This document shows, piece by piece, positions 41,964 through 54,165 of a stretch of DNA of 64,000 nt; positions within the stretch are counted from its first letter, which is position 1; each line of letters begins with the position of its first letter. The stretch spans positions 78,041,976 through 78,105,975 of the forward strand of contig OX352765.1 in the NCBI GenBank assembly GCA_947095585.1, written 5' to 3'. The stretch is from Nephrocerus scutellatus. Its lineage: Eukaryota > Arthropoda > Insecta > Diptera > Pipunculidae. The translations under genes were made by a program, and so were the position numbers. The notes below the pieces were generated by a model. It searched no databases and was not told the origin of the DNA. It saw only the letters and a list, made by a program, of their open reading frames with translations.

Positions 41964-43238
41964 TATAAATCTTCAAGAATAAACGAACGTTTTTTAAATG
42001 ACTTTCAATTTCTTTGTCCCACTTTGCCAACTTTTTACATTACGCACTCCATTAGACAACACCTTACAATAAATAATTTCCCTTTAAGATAAAAATTATA
42101 AAAAGGAAAATGTATTCCTTGATGGAAAGTGATGTTAGGTAAAGAACATGAATTGGGGTATGGGAAATAGAGCATAGAAGCACACGAAACTTTCCACCTT
42201 ATATTCCTTCGGGATATATGACGCTCACGCACAGAAAAAAATCATGCGTAAAGGCGGACGTCATACGTTCGTTAATCTAATATTTTGTTTGCGTGTGTAT
42301 CTTGTATATATGCATCTATAGCTTGTACAGGTATGTTTTATCGTTCGTTTAAACTTTGGCTAATTTATTTTCAAAACTTTGCCACCCCTCACATTGAAAT
42401 TTTAATCAGAAACCCATCAAAGTTAACCTTACAGGTTACACTTTCTGTATTATTTGAGAAATGCGAAATACCTAGAGTTTATGTTAATTTTAATGCAAAA
42501 TTAATAAATACTTGAAGAGTGATGAGGCGAAGTATACCTTTATGCTTACGAGTTTTACTGCTTTTATATAATATACACATTCACCGGCCATAATCGTTGA
42601 GTTCACTTGAGTGACAAAATGGCAATATACAAAAAAAAATAATCAAAGTAATGTCGTCGATTATCCTGCTAAGCGATTCGACCGAGCGGATGTACAACAT
42701 GTACAACATAATCATAGAGATGGTTAAACGGATGACTGGATGGACGAACATGAAACATAGCGGAGCAAAAAGAAGCGAGATTGCCTATTAAAGGATATTT
42801 AAGAGAGTACATCTTTGAATGCCTCTGCCACCTATTGGAGCTTTTTATTTTTAGATTATTCCATCCATATACGAACACACATACGTGTTCCTGTCATTTC
42901 TATTGAGTGTGTTTGTGTTTCCGATAGAATGCCTAAATAGATACAAAGTAGAAAGGTCTATAGACAGTCAGGCAGTCAGACAGACAGACCACATAGGACC
43001 AGCGCACACCTTTGTTGGTTGAGAGCAAACCCAACCGAATGTAAAATGATTTCATTTCAAGTTGCGCTCGTCCTTTCGATCATCAGGAGCGATGGTGTGC
43101 AGCACCTACGATGCATGTAGATATTAAAACCATTAAGGATCTATTCGAGTGAATATTTTTGTAAATTGTCCATTGAAGTAAATTTAATTAAATTATATCA
43201 CCATCAGGCACTGACAACTGAAAGGATTGAAATAATTT

Positions 43239-43323
<85 letters not shown>

Positions 43324-43905
43324 GAATCCATTGAACTAACCATAAGCGTTATTGGAGCTTATTCGATGACCACAATCAACTTAAGCACACTCGGTGATGA
43401 TAGTATGTAGTTGGTTGCGTGCACTCGCCTTTGCATAGCTCTGCATTCGGTGACGGATAGAGCTGTGTTCGCTACATGTCCTTCGTTTCATCCTTTCAAT
43501 TAGAAAAGGAAGAATCTATGCTCGACGAGTTTCCATGAAAGTTTCCGCCCAGCAGGTGCTATTTTTGTCTTTCAGCTGAAGCTTCATCGTATCTTTGCTG
43601 ATGGTGATAATGCATCAGGATCTGCATGCACATTTTTAATTTAATTTTTCTCTGAGAACTCTTTTAGTTTAAGATCCTTTTGTCGAAGGCTGAAATTACA
43701 TTTTTAGAAACAAGGCTGTAGTTGTAAACTTTGCTGTAAGATGGTAGATCCCGCGCGAACCGCTGGCGTGTTCAGCGATTAACACATTGTTCTTGGCAGT
43801 GTACGACTGAAGCAAGTACTCCACTTAATCTTCACATTTATTTTAAAGTTTTTCATCTGGACGGGAATATCCCAGAATAAAAGTGGACTGAACAATATGT
43901 TACGA
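41964..43905. other. Spacer with a long GT microsatellite
   Basis: No gene recognised. A CAGT/CAGACAGA stretch occurs at about 42965-42987. Confidence 0.45.
43244..43315. repeat. Long TG/GT microsatellite (about 36 units)
   Basis: Uninterrupted TG dinucleotides over about 70 bases after GTGTC. Likely length-polymorphic. Confidence 0.95.
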
Positions 43906-43907
43906 GA

Positions 43908-43955
43908 GGCCAGGACCGGACACCGGTTGTAGAGCCAAATATGATGATGTAATAT
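43908..43955 (+). mobile_element. Minimal RTE-like insertion, last 48 bases only
   Basis: AGGCCAGGACCGGACACCGG then TTGTAGAGCCAAATATGATGATG is exactly the 3' terminus of the RTE-like family with its ATG tail. This is an extreme 5' truncation. Confidence 0.8.
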
Positions 43956-44189
43956 ATGCTAACTGAGACATCCAACCGTGAAACTGCTATACATGTGTCG
44001 AGTGCTTACAACAGTATCGTGCTGTAGTAGCGCTCTAAAAAAATGCAACAAATTGGGAAAATAAAGTGGTAGGTAGTCGGACAAGAGATAAGTGGATTTC
44101 TTGCAATAGGTGACATACCATTAGAAAAAGTAATCCACTAAAACAATGCTGAATGCAATCCTGGACTACGTACGTACATGCCTATTATC

Positions 44190-46080
44190 ATCATCATCAT
44201 ATTTGGCTCTACAACCGGTGTCCGGTCCTGGCCTCCCGCAAAAAATGCCTCCACCGGTCCCGATGTCATCCAATTTGGCATCCCTAAACTCTGAGCCATC
44301 CTTCCAGTGTAGGCTTGGCCGGCCTCGCTGTCGTGTTCCATAAATCCTACCGCAAAGGACATTCCGAGCAGCATCCTCTTCGCTCATGCGAGCTAGGTGT
44401 CCTGCCCACCGGAGCCTACCCAGCTTAATTTTCTTCCCGTTGTTGACATCGCGGTAACGCTCGTAGATCTCATCATTTTAGAGTCTCCGGAATCGTCCTT
44501 CCTCACATACGGGGCCAACAATTCTCCGTAAGACTTTTCTCTCGAACGCAGCTAAGATGTTAGAATGCTTTTTGCTAAGCACCCAAGTCTCGGATCCATA
44601 TGTAAGTACTGGTATGACCATTGTCTTATATACCAGCAGCTTGGATGTATGGTTATATTCCTGGATTTGACAGACTATAGTAGGCTTTGTTGGCTTTAAG
44701 CAACCGTGCGAGTATTTCTGGTTCCAGTTGACCCGAGATAGTTAAAGGATTGCACTACTTGCTGTGATACCATCAGATCCCGGGGCCTTATTATTTTTGA
44801 GCCTATTTATCGCTCTGCTAACTTCGTCTATGCTTGGTGGTTGCAGCATAGTTTGGTCTTCGGTCATTGGTGGAGCCTACAATTCCTCAGTTAGCTGGCC
44901 ATTTAGCAACTCACGAAAGTGCTCTTCCCACCGCTCTAAGATGCCTTTGAGATCGGTGATCAGATTACCCTATTTGTCTTTGCAGTATCTGCAACGCAGT
45001 GTATATTGCGTCATACCGCGGACTCCCGCGCCTGGTGCGGTCCTCGCTCTCTATACTGTTCTAGTTCACGGACGAGGCTGCTTTCTTTCGCCGGTGAACT
45101 GTTTTTTCATATCTTCTGAGCTCTTTATATTCATCTTCGCGTGCCCGCGTTCTATGAGATTGTTGTATTGCTCGGTACGCAACATCCTTACGTTCAGTCG
45201 CTAGCATACATTCGTCATCGAACCAGTCGTTCCGATCTCTACGACTACTGCCCAAGATGAAACCAGCTGTAGTAATGACAGTATTCTTAAGGCGTGTCAA
45301 TTTCTCTTGTACGCCCGGCATCACAGCCCCAGGACTTACGCTCCCTGCATTAAGGGCAAGTCCTATCGCTTGAACGTAGTTGTTTCTGGTCTCTTCGTTG
45401 CGAAGGGCAGCCGTGTTGACTCGAATCTGATTCGCGGATGCAGTTTTTCGTGATGATGCAACCCCGCTCGGAGCACCATACCAACAAGATAGTGGTCCGA
45501 GTCGACGTTGGCACCTCGGTACGTTCGTACCGTCATCAGATTCGAGTTGTGGCGGCCGTCCATCAAAACGTTGTCTATTTGGTTGCGAGTGGCTCTATCA
45601 GGAGATACCCAGGTGACTTTGTGGATATTTTTACGCGCTAACCTTGTACTCGCAACGACCAAATTATTGCTTGCTGTCATCTCTATGACTCGTTGTCCAT
45701 TGTCATTAGTGTTTTCGTGTAAGCTATGGGTGCCAATGTACTGCCTGAATACTGGTTCTCTAACTATTTTGGCATTCATATCCCCCAGAATGATTTTTAC
45801 GTCATACTGAGGACAGGCATAGAGTTCCCGTTCAACTGATTCAAAGAATTCTTCTTTTTCATCATCTGGGGAATCCTCTGTAGGTGCGTGAACGTTTATG
45901 AGGCTTTTGTTTTTAAATCTGCCCCACACGAGATGGGGCATTGCCGTTCATTTACTGCTTTAAAGCCGATAACGGTGGGTTTCATTCTTTTGCTGACTAG
46001 AAACCCCACCCCGAGAACATGATGTCTTGCATGAAAGCTGTAATATATGTCATATTCTGATTTTTGTAAGGCACCATTCC
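44190..46080 (-). mobile_element. RTE-like retrotransposon, endonuclease plus RT C-terminus, RT core deleted
   Basis: Minus-strand order: endonuclease from about 46080, beginning inside MRWTGNG. A 192-residue open frame at 45941-45363 contains SLINVHAPTEDSPDD, DVKIILGDMNAKIVRE, HKVTWVSPDRATRNQIDNVL, SNLMTVRTYRGANVDSDHYL. The linker is at 45324-45061 (DRNDWFDDECMLATERKDVA) and the RT entry at about 44880-44770 (a PxSIDEVSRAINRLKNN equivalent). A deletion junction at about 44757 leads to the RT C-terminus and the 3' end with CAT repeats at 44189-44201. The 5' edge fuses to the 145-bp tandem repeat. Confidence 0.92.
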
Positions 46081-46660
46081 CCGTGTCGCGTGTGGCGCGT
46101 GTAATGGGTTGACATTTCTTTTTCTATTTCTTTGAGGTCCTTTTTAACCAACCTCCACACGACCAAGAAAGCTGAAATTTTGTGAGTGACTAAGTCCAAA
46201 ACAGCATTTTTTATATTCCGAGTATGACGCGTGTAACGCGTGTGATGGGTTGAAATCGCACCATTTTCTCGTTTTTTGAGATCTTTTTTAACCACCTTTC
46301 ACACCACCTAGAGGGCTGAAGTTTTGTGAGTATCTTAGTCCAAAATAGCATTTATATCCCACGTATGACGCGTGTCGCATTTCGCCTGTGGCACGTGTGA
46401 TGGTTTCAAATCGCGCCATTTTCTCTTTTTTGAGGTTTTTTTTAACCTCCTTTCACACGACCTAGAGGGCTGAAGTTTTGTCTAAGTCCAAAATAGCCTT
46501 TTTTATATTACACGTATGACGCGTGTCACGTTTCGCCTGTGGCACGTATGACAGTTTCAAATCGCGCCAATTTCTCGTTTTTTTAACCCCCTTTCACACG
46601 ACCAAAGTGCTGAAATCAGGGGCTCATTTTGATATCCCGTAGTTGCTTTTTACATTTACT
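46081..46660. repeat. About 145-bp tandem repeat, locus 3 (about 4 units)
   Basis: Units start near 46082, 46211, 46352 and 46501, each with ATGACGCGTGTCRCGTTTCGCC-type CG-rich motifs, TTTTTTAACCNCCTTTCACAC, GACCTAGAGGGCTGAA and AGTCCAAAATAGC. The right end GCTTTTTACATTTACTT matches the right flank at 5.2 and 9.8 kb. Confidence 0.82.
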
Positions 46661-47924
46661 TGCTTATCAATAATGTGGGTGTTTGACAATAATAAACACC
46701 CCTTCCTGATTAAAAAAAAATACATGTTCTCAACACCTCGAAAACACGTGACGAATAAATTCAAATTATTGCTTTTGCAAAAACTCAAAACCATCAACTC
46801 CAAACATAATAAATAAACCTTAAGAGCGGCCGCACATGACACCACACAGAATGGGAGTGCACAATATTGCCAAACTTTGGAAACTCTTTATGTCATCATC
46901 ATCATGGCCATGATCGCCGTCATCATCAGCTTCGACAGCAGAACAGTGTTTGTGCTCTGATATCCTCTTCATATACACATCCGAAATACTTCCACCTGGT
47001 ATATTGGTCATCAGGATATACGAAACGAGTGAAGAGACCACTCTTCACATTCGTGACGTGAGTTAAATAGAATCTGCTACCGTACACATCCTTGGAGCAC
47101 CTAGCACCTCACAGTTTACACGAGTACTCTTACTTAATACACCCTGCCAGTGTCTGGTGCCACCCAGATGTGGGGGTACCTGCCAGTAACAACAAAAACA
47201 ACCAATAATGAATGAAGTGGTACGACGACGACGACTCAATTATTCGCCAGGACAGTTGACTGAGACTTAATGTATGTCTGCGAGTATAGAGGAAGTTGAG
47301 CTCAGAGTTGGTTTAATTATTCGATTTGGTATTTTTTAATTGAATAGATTTTTTGAGAATGTACGAGTATTTTGAATAGAATGGGATGGATCCATAGACA
47401 CAGTTGAGTACTTTTTTACATATTTTTCTGTACAATACTCTTATTTATTAAATACACAATTAATCCTATATACATTGCAAAAATTCTGTCATTTAGTTTT
47501 GCATATAAAACTGGTATAGGGTTAATGCAAACGGAACAATAGACAGTTACAACACAATGGTAGAGTTGGCGACGGCAGTAACTAATGGTAGGTTTACAGA
47601 CTGTCTGTATTTTATTCTTGGAATACTATCTAGATAACTAACAAATAGACGGATGTAAAGACAGGTAATACTAAAAAGTCAGATGGACAGACGTAGACAG
47701 CCGCATAGGTAGACAAAAAGATTTACACATTGAGAAATACATAGAAGATCAAAATGGCAGGTTTATATATAAAAAGGGCAGACAAACAGACATTTAGACA
47801 GACAGAGGAATACATCATAAGCTCCATTTTGTTGACACATGAATAGGAATAGGATTTAGCTTTCCCAATACAATAAACAAGAACAGTTAGCTTCTGTACC
47901 AATTTTTCCCACTCACGTTCATGC
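46661..47924. other. Spacer, no gene recognised
   Basis: CATCATCATC tracts at about 46892-46906 and ACAG/CAGACA-rich sequence at 47640-47815. Open frames are low complexity. Confidence 0.45.
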
Positions 47925-48808
47925 ACAAACAGAGGATTCCCCAGATGATGAAAAAGAAGAATTCTTTGAATCAGTCGAACGGGAACGTAAAAATCATTCT
48001 GGGGGATATGAATGCCAAAACAGGTAGGGAGCCAGTATTCAGGCAGTACATTGGCACCCATAGCTTACATGAGAACACTAATGACAATGGATAACGAGTC
48101 ATAGAGATGGCAGCAAGAAATAATTTGTTCGTTGCGAGTACAAGGTTTGCGCGTTAAAATATCCACAAAGTCAATAGTCTGATAGAGCCACTCGCAACCA
48201 AACAGACCACGTTTTGATAGACCGCCGCCACAACCCGAATCTGCACCAGGCGCGGAAGTTCTACCAAAGAGTCCGCGGTATGACGCAATATACACTGCGT
48301 TGCACATACTGCAAAGACAAAGAGGGTAATATGATCGCTGATCGCTGAGGAATCTTAGAGCGATGGGAAGAGAACTTTCATGAGTTTCTAAATGGCCAGC
48401 TAACTGAGGAATTGGAGGCTGCACCAATGACCGAAGACCATACTGTGCTGCCGCCACCAATCATAGACGAAGTTAGCAGGGCGATAAATCGGCTCAAAAA
48501 TAATAAGGCCCCGGAATCTGATGGTATCCCAGCAGGCTGATTAAAACAGGAAGCCCCGCAATACACCAAGCAATTCATGAACTAATAGTGCAAGTATAGG
48601 AGGAAGAAGCGATGCCAGAAGACTGGCGAAGAGGCATCCTGTGCCCCGTACGTAAGAACGGAAATATCACAACACGCAGCAATATGATTTTCTCCTCTAT
48701 ACTTCAAAACAGCATAGCCCACACTCTAAAGTCTTTATTGGTCCATACCAGTGTGGCTTCCTCCCAGGCAAATCAACAACTGATCAGATTTACCCCCTTA
48801 GGCAGGTG
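47925..48808 (+). mobile_element. RTE-like retrotransposon with several internal deletions
   Basis: Plus-strand order: EDSPDDEKEEFFESVERER, a deletion, KIILGDMNAKTGREPVFRQY (about 47990), the NDNG..VIEM region, a jump to the linker (YDAIYTALHILQRQRG, about 48270-48325), RT entry (DEVSRAINRLKNNKAPESDG, about 48465-48525) and a degraded finger region ending near DQIYPL (about 48785). A SINE lies directly beyond. Confidence 0.88.
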
Positions 48809-48814
48809 ACGGAA

Positions 48815-49000
48815 AAATGTATATTTTTGGACACAAATGGAGGGGAGCTACAATTTAATGCCAGATCCGAACGGCGAATTGAGAAACTCTCCGTGACAAG
48901 TTATTACTCTCGGACGTTTGTCAGACTTTCGCGAGAGGTGGAACACCATAAAAACTAGTTTTGGTGTTACTGAGATTCGAACCACGAACCTCCTGCTTAA
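48815..49000 (-). mobile_element. tRNA-derived SINE, head-truncated
   Basis: Reverse complement of the SINE body: GACACAAATGGAGGGGAGC, CCGTGACAAGTTATTACTC, TTCGCGAGAGGTGGAACAC and B box ATTCGAACCACGAACCTCC (about 48973-48992). It stops at CTGCTTAA before the A box. Confidence 0.87.
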
Positions 49001-50699
49001 CCTGAAGTTAATGAGAGCTTCTAGATGCTGACTCTAACTCTGCAAGAGAAATAATCCCGTATAAATCTAACCAAAAACTAGCTTACATAGAATGGAAGTG
49101 AGTTACAAGAACGTTACATCCACATCGATGGGGTGGCACATAAATAAGAAAATAACGAAATACGTTTTCATGAAGACACCAACGACCAATAGACATGTAA
49201 TAATAAAAATACCAGACGAAGGTATAACAAAAAGAAGAAAAAATAATTCACTTTATTTGTCTTTGCTGAAATAACACCACCGTTTGTGCTCAGCATCCCT
49301 AATTCAATATCCATTAATATCCATAACGTTATTTCTGCAACGAAGTATTTTTTTGTATTCCCCTATTACTACCCTATTTTGTTAATTTTTAAATTGAAAT
49401 AAATCCGATCAACGGTATAAAGAAAAATAGTTACAAAGAATTAAAAAACAAAGAAAATTCCCAATCCATTTTCTTTAAATTCCCTTAGTAGTTGGTACTA
49501 CGAACTCGTTGAAATATGACAGAAAGTGAAAGGACAATATTCGACCGTCGAACGCTGCTGCGCCGATATTCCTCTTTAACGAGTTTTCTTGTCAAACAAC
49601 ACTTTGAAGGAAGCACACACCGGAAGTTTCGGTACTTGTGTCAAGTTCTTGTCATGTTATTTGAGATTTTTTGTTCGTGTAGCATTGGCTTAAATGATTG
49701 GTAATTAGGGGTCGGAAAGTAAAGTACAGTAAATAAATTGAAAGTATATATAATGACAAGCAAACATCGAAATGAAAAAAAAAAAAACTATAATATTGAT
49801 TAGAAATGTCCGTCCTTTTTTACATCCTAACATTGTTTCACTTTGGTAATTGAAGTGTGGCTTCTAAGTAAATAACTTTTGTATAAATTTAAATAATTTT
49901 GCAATTTGTTTACTTCCATCAACGGGTCTGTCCAACCAGATATTCGAACCGGCTCAATATATTGTTACGAAATTTAGGCTTTCGAGTTCGTAATTACTAT
50001 TTTAATTAACAAAAAGCAGAAGACTTACTCTTATAACACTTGTATTTCACTTAGGTGGTAGCTCTATCTACTTGTGAGTACTTTTCAACTGGTTGAATTC
50101 CAAAAAATAACTGATTTACTGCGATAAAACTTACTGGTATTTATGGTCAGTCAAAAGCCTCGCGAAGGTTCTAATGTTTTCTACTGCTTTCTATTCGAAC
50201 AACCTAGAGTGCGCCAGATAATGCAGGTAAGGTCCTTATTTACAACTCTCCATAGAGCAAGTACATATGAGTCATATATGGTAATAGTTATAAAAATAAC
50301 TTTTGTATATATGCTGTGTTGCTTTGGCAAAGCCGGCTTGGCTTACAACAACAATAGCATAAGCATAAAGCCGAAAATAAATCCAAAAATCTTTAGGATT
50401 TAAAAACTAAAGCCATTTTATAGTTATGGTACTCACCGTAAGGCGGTGTTTTGTTTAACACATAACAATTAAAATGCATCGAAAATTTAAAGCCAAAAGC
50501 TGTTGCTTTGTAAAGCCAAGCCGGCTTTGCCAAACAGCTATAGTGTGTGTACAAACCTCGCGCGTACAATCGCCTTATACAGCCTATAAACAATACTACT
50601 GAGCCATGGTATTTGGTATAATCCTTATTCTAGTAGTCTACGGATGACGCTGTGCGCTTTAAACTGAAATTTTTTTTCGCAACATTATAAAGGATGTCC
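49001..50699. other. AT-rich spacer, no gene recognised
   Basis: Contains an imperfect inverted repeat: GCTTTGGCAAAGCCGGCTTGG (50320-50340) against CCAAGCCGGCTTTGCCAAACAGC (50517-50539), with neighbouring sequence (AAAGCCGAAAATAAATCC and its partner) also partly inverted, about 200 bases apart. This may be a small foldback element. Confidence 0.45.
50320..50539. repeat. Inverted repeat (foldback candidate)
   Basis: Arms TTTGGCAAAGCCGGCTTGGC and CAAGCCGGCTTTGCCAAA are almost perfect complements over about 18 bases. The GTTTA/AAAC-rich neighbours also pair in part. Confidence 0.65.
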
Positions 50700-52960
50700 C
50701 AACAAGAGCGCCGGATGTGCTACTCTGGACTTAGACACTCACAAAAGTTAAGCTCTCTGGGTCCTGTGGAAGTTAGTTTAAAAGGACCGCAAAAAGTCGA
50801 AAAATTTCAACGCATCACAAGGCTCCCCAAATAAAGTCATTTGCGACAGAGGCTGGCCGAGCGAAATGGTTCCTAGTAAGATCCAGAATAACATTATCGA
50901 TTCTGGATACTCCGGAAATGTCTAAGAGTTTTTTATTCGACACATAACGTCTATAATCTGAATGTTCGCTTCTATACATACTCGTACACGCTCTTAGGCA
51001 TTTCCTCTCAAAGACGCGGATATGAGGGACTGATGTTCCACCATATTGCACACGCATACGTTAAAATTGGTCTTACGAACGCCTGGTAACAAAGGACCTT
51101 CAACTCCCATCTCAGATGACATGAGTAAAATAAATTTTTTAGAAGCATAAAAGCAGCTCTTCCCTTTTTTACAGCGGTATTTATGTGTTCATTGTAATAC
51201 AAGAATGCATCCAAATAAACACCTAAATACCGCACTACCGCCTTTGTTGGAATTTGAAAGCCATTTGCACCAGTTATCTGCAAGTTTTTCCAATTTCGTC
51301 GAAGGTCGTGATTTCCGCGACTTAGAGAAGTGCGATACAGTATAACTTCACATTTTGAATAGCTGATCTTAAGCTTCCACATTTTGCAGTATGCCTGAAA
51401 TTCATCGAATTTGGTCTGCAAGTTTCTCTGAATTTCCTCGACTCTCGAACCGTGCAGGTACAGCATAATGTCGTCACCATAAGCGAGGGACGTCTCCATA
51501 TCCGTCAGCACCTCGGAAATAAATATATTAAACAGAAGTGGCGCCGTTACTGCGCCCTGTGGAAGACCATTAGCGATATTGAAAACCCTAACTGTCGTGT
51601 TTTTATTATCTGTTACAACAAATTTCTTCCCGTAAATCATAGATATAATCATTTTTACTAAATGATGTGGAAATATCTAATAATTTTATAAATTAACGCG
51701 TCGATCCATACCGTGTCAAAGGCTTTTTCGAGATCCACTAGACAGGCAACCGTATTCCTCTTATCATTTAGATGCTCATCTGAAATCAATTTGGTCACAG
51801 CGTGTGCTGTCGAGTGGTTTTGTTTGAACCCAAATTGGTTCCGCGGTATGAACTCTTTTTCGTCGCACACGTTCAAAATTGACTTGCTAATAACCACTTC
51901 TAAAATTTTCCCGATATTAGGCAAGAGATTGATTGGCCTATAGTTTGTAGGATCAGAAGGATCTTTCTTTTTTTATTATTCTATGTTTTCCAACAACTCG
52001 GGAAATAGTAATTATTGAGCAAGTTATTAAAAATAACGCAGTATTTCCGAATGATATCGACCGGAAGGTGTTTTAACACTATATTGGGAATGTTATCTAA
52101 ACCAGTCGAGGGCTTGTTGTTCAGTTTCCTGAAAATGTCAGTGAGTTCAGTCATCGTCGATAAGTAGTTGTTTGTTTGGTCTTGCGTTAGTTCGTCCGCT
52201 TTCATGTCATCTGTAAAACACACTAGAGCTTTCAAGTAATTGTGAAGATTATGAAATCTGTGCAATTCCTCGTTCACCATATCCGCAGAACTACTTGGGA
52301 GTTCTCCTATTTGGTGCACCGTTTCAAAATGCGATCCAATAAGATTAAGCTTCTCGACACCCTCGTCAACAATGAAGAAGTTGTTGACGATTGGTATCGT
52401 TCTGCTATCAATTCCTGCTCTAGAAATGAAATGTCCTGAAGAAATTGGTATCTTCAATTCCGGTACAGTAATAAAATTACGGGGCTTATAAAATCGATTT
52501 ATTTTCGGAAACATGTTCCTTGAGTCAGACTTTATAATATTTTATGCTCGGTGCTTCCAATAATTGTTAACACTGCTCCGAAATTGGTGTTACAGTAAAA
52601 ATTTCACATTTCTCAAGAGATATTTGAGTCTCATTAGATCACTGTTGCCCAGTACACCAGGGAGCTGTCGTCGCATTCTGTTGATCTGAGTGACCAGAAA
52701 ACTCCTGTGCCTCTGAAACGTACGAATTTCGCGGTTCAGATAACTCTCCGTAGAATTTTTGCTTTCAATTTTCGGGACTGTCGAATAAATACTCGACAGA
52801 ATCACCGAATTCAGTCTTTCGATGCAGAAATCACACTCCTCGTTCGTCAGATTCCTATTATTAGGAACTTCAGACAAGAAAATGCAACTTCTGCTTTCTC
52901 TTGTGGCCCGTTTTTCGAACCTGTGCCAGTTGGTTTTCCTAAAATTTCTCACCGTATAAA
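50700..52960 (-). mobile_element. Non-LTR retrotransposon (jockey-like superfamily), RT well preserved
   Basis: Minus-strand order: endonuclease-RT linker (52952-52590, EECDFCIERLNSVILSSIYS, FQRHRSFLVTQINRMRRQLP), then 52514-51981 with NKPSTGLDNIPNIVLKHLP. 51924-51658 follows (NIGKILEVVISKSILNVCDE, RNQFGFKQNHSTAHAVTKLI, ACLVDLEKAFDTVWIDALI, motif A). 51652-51008, 214 codons open, has GLPQGAVTAPLLFNIFISEV (motif B), SLAYGDDIMLYLHGSRVEEI (catalytic YGDD), LKISYSKCEVILYRT and RYLGVYLDAFLYYNEHINTA. The C-terminus is at 51057-50815. Only three frame changes separate these blocks, so it is among the younger copies here. ORF1, endonuclease and a clear 3' tail are absent. The nearest relatives are not identifiable by eye. 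Confidence 0.87.
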
Positions 52961-53444
52961 TCGTATTAACAAAATGGCGGCAAATTTAAATCCGGCGCTC
53001 TTGTTGAGACACCCTATATATGCATCAATTTATAGTCTGTTTCAATTGGTCCATTATTTTTAAAGAACTATTTACAGCTACCACTATATTTTCTTTTTCT
53101 CGAGAATATCAGCAAAGAACGCTATGCCCTGTACCTTATGTCTATGTATATTAAGCATAAGGCAGAAAATTGTACAACAAGTAGAGATAAATAAAATCAA
53201 AGATTTAGAATTTTCACGAGTCTCAGTTTCTCAGTCAGGCAAACTCGTTCCAACATTCTCATATAAGCTTACTGGAATTGCCTGAGTCTAAAGCATAGTT
53301 ACTCTCCTGGCTATGCACACGGACTGCAACGTTATTCATTTTCATTTCTCTAATTTTTCATTAAGCTTTTCTTCATTTTTTTTAAATGTCACCCTTAAGT
53401 AGAATCTTTCCTTTTGGTACTATGTGTGAAGATTTCGGCTACGT
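52961..53444. other. Spacer, no gene recognised
   Basis: AT-rich, with no motif. Confidence 0.45.
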
Positions 53445-54165
53445 CATCATCATATTTGATTCTAAAACCGTAGTCCGGTCCTGGCCTCCCGCAAAAAATC
53501 TCTCCACCGGTCCCGATTTTGACCCGATGTCATTCAGTTTTGCATCCCTAAACTCTGGGCGTCCAGATCTACTCCATCCTTCTAGCGTAGCCCTGGCCAG
53601 CCTCGCTCGTGTTACATAAATCCTACCGCAAAGGACTTTCCGAGCAGGATCCTCTTCGCACATGCGAGCTGTGTGTCCTGCACACCGGAGCCTACCGAGC
53701 TTGATTCTCTTCACGATGTCGAGATCGCGATAACGCTCGTAGATCTCATCATTGTAGAGTCTCCTTCCCCACGTACGGGGCCAACAATTCTCCGTAAGAC
53801 TTTTCTCTCGAATGCTTTTTCTTAAGCACCCAAGTCTCGGATTCATATGTAAGTACTGGTATAACCATTGTCTTATATACCAGCAGCTTGGGTGTTATGG
53901 TTAAGTTCCCTGGATTTGAATAGTCTTGACAGGCTATAGTTAGTAGGCTTTGTTGACTTTTAGCAGCCGTGCTCGTATTTTTGGTTCCATGCATTATCGG
54001 CTGCTACAGTTGACGTTGAGATAGTTAAAGGATTACACTACTTCATATTCGCGCTCCACTATTTTCATTGCGGGGCAAAATGTTGGATCTTCTGCTCGCA
54101 GACGTGGCCACCATGTACTTTGTTTTGCTCTCAATTATATGCAGCCCCATATTTCGTGCCGCCCG
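53445..54165 (-). mobile_element. RTE-like retrotransposon, 5'-truncated 3' third
   Basis: Minus strand: a lead-in with RT residues before the connection (GARNMGLHIIESKTKYMVAT-like, about 54150-54080), LLVYKTMVIPVLTYESETWV (about 53890-53840), GRRLYNDEIYERYRDLDIVK, RIKLGRLRCAGHTARMCEED, PARKVLCGRIYVTR. The 3' end reaches about 53446 with CATCATCAT. The frame is nearly open apart from indels at about 53846 and 53990. Confidence 0.9.

Noticed and set aside
46867..47061. His-rich open frame
   Set aside because: Encoded by a CATCATCATC microsatellite; the reverse strand is also open (Asp-rich).
51008..51652. Longest open frame (214 codons) as a cellular gene
   Set aside because: It carries RT motifs B and C (GLPQGA, YGDD) and is flanked in order by other RT blocks, so it is retrotransposon sequence.
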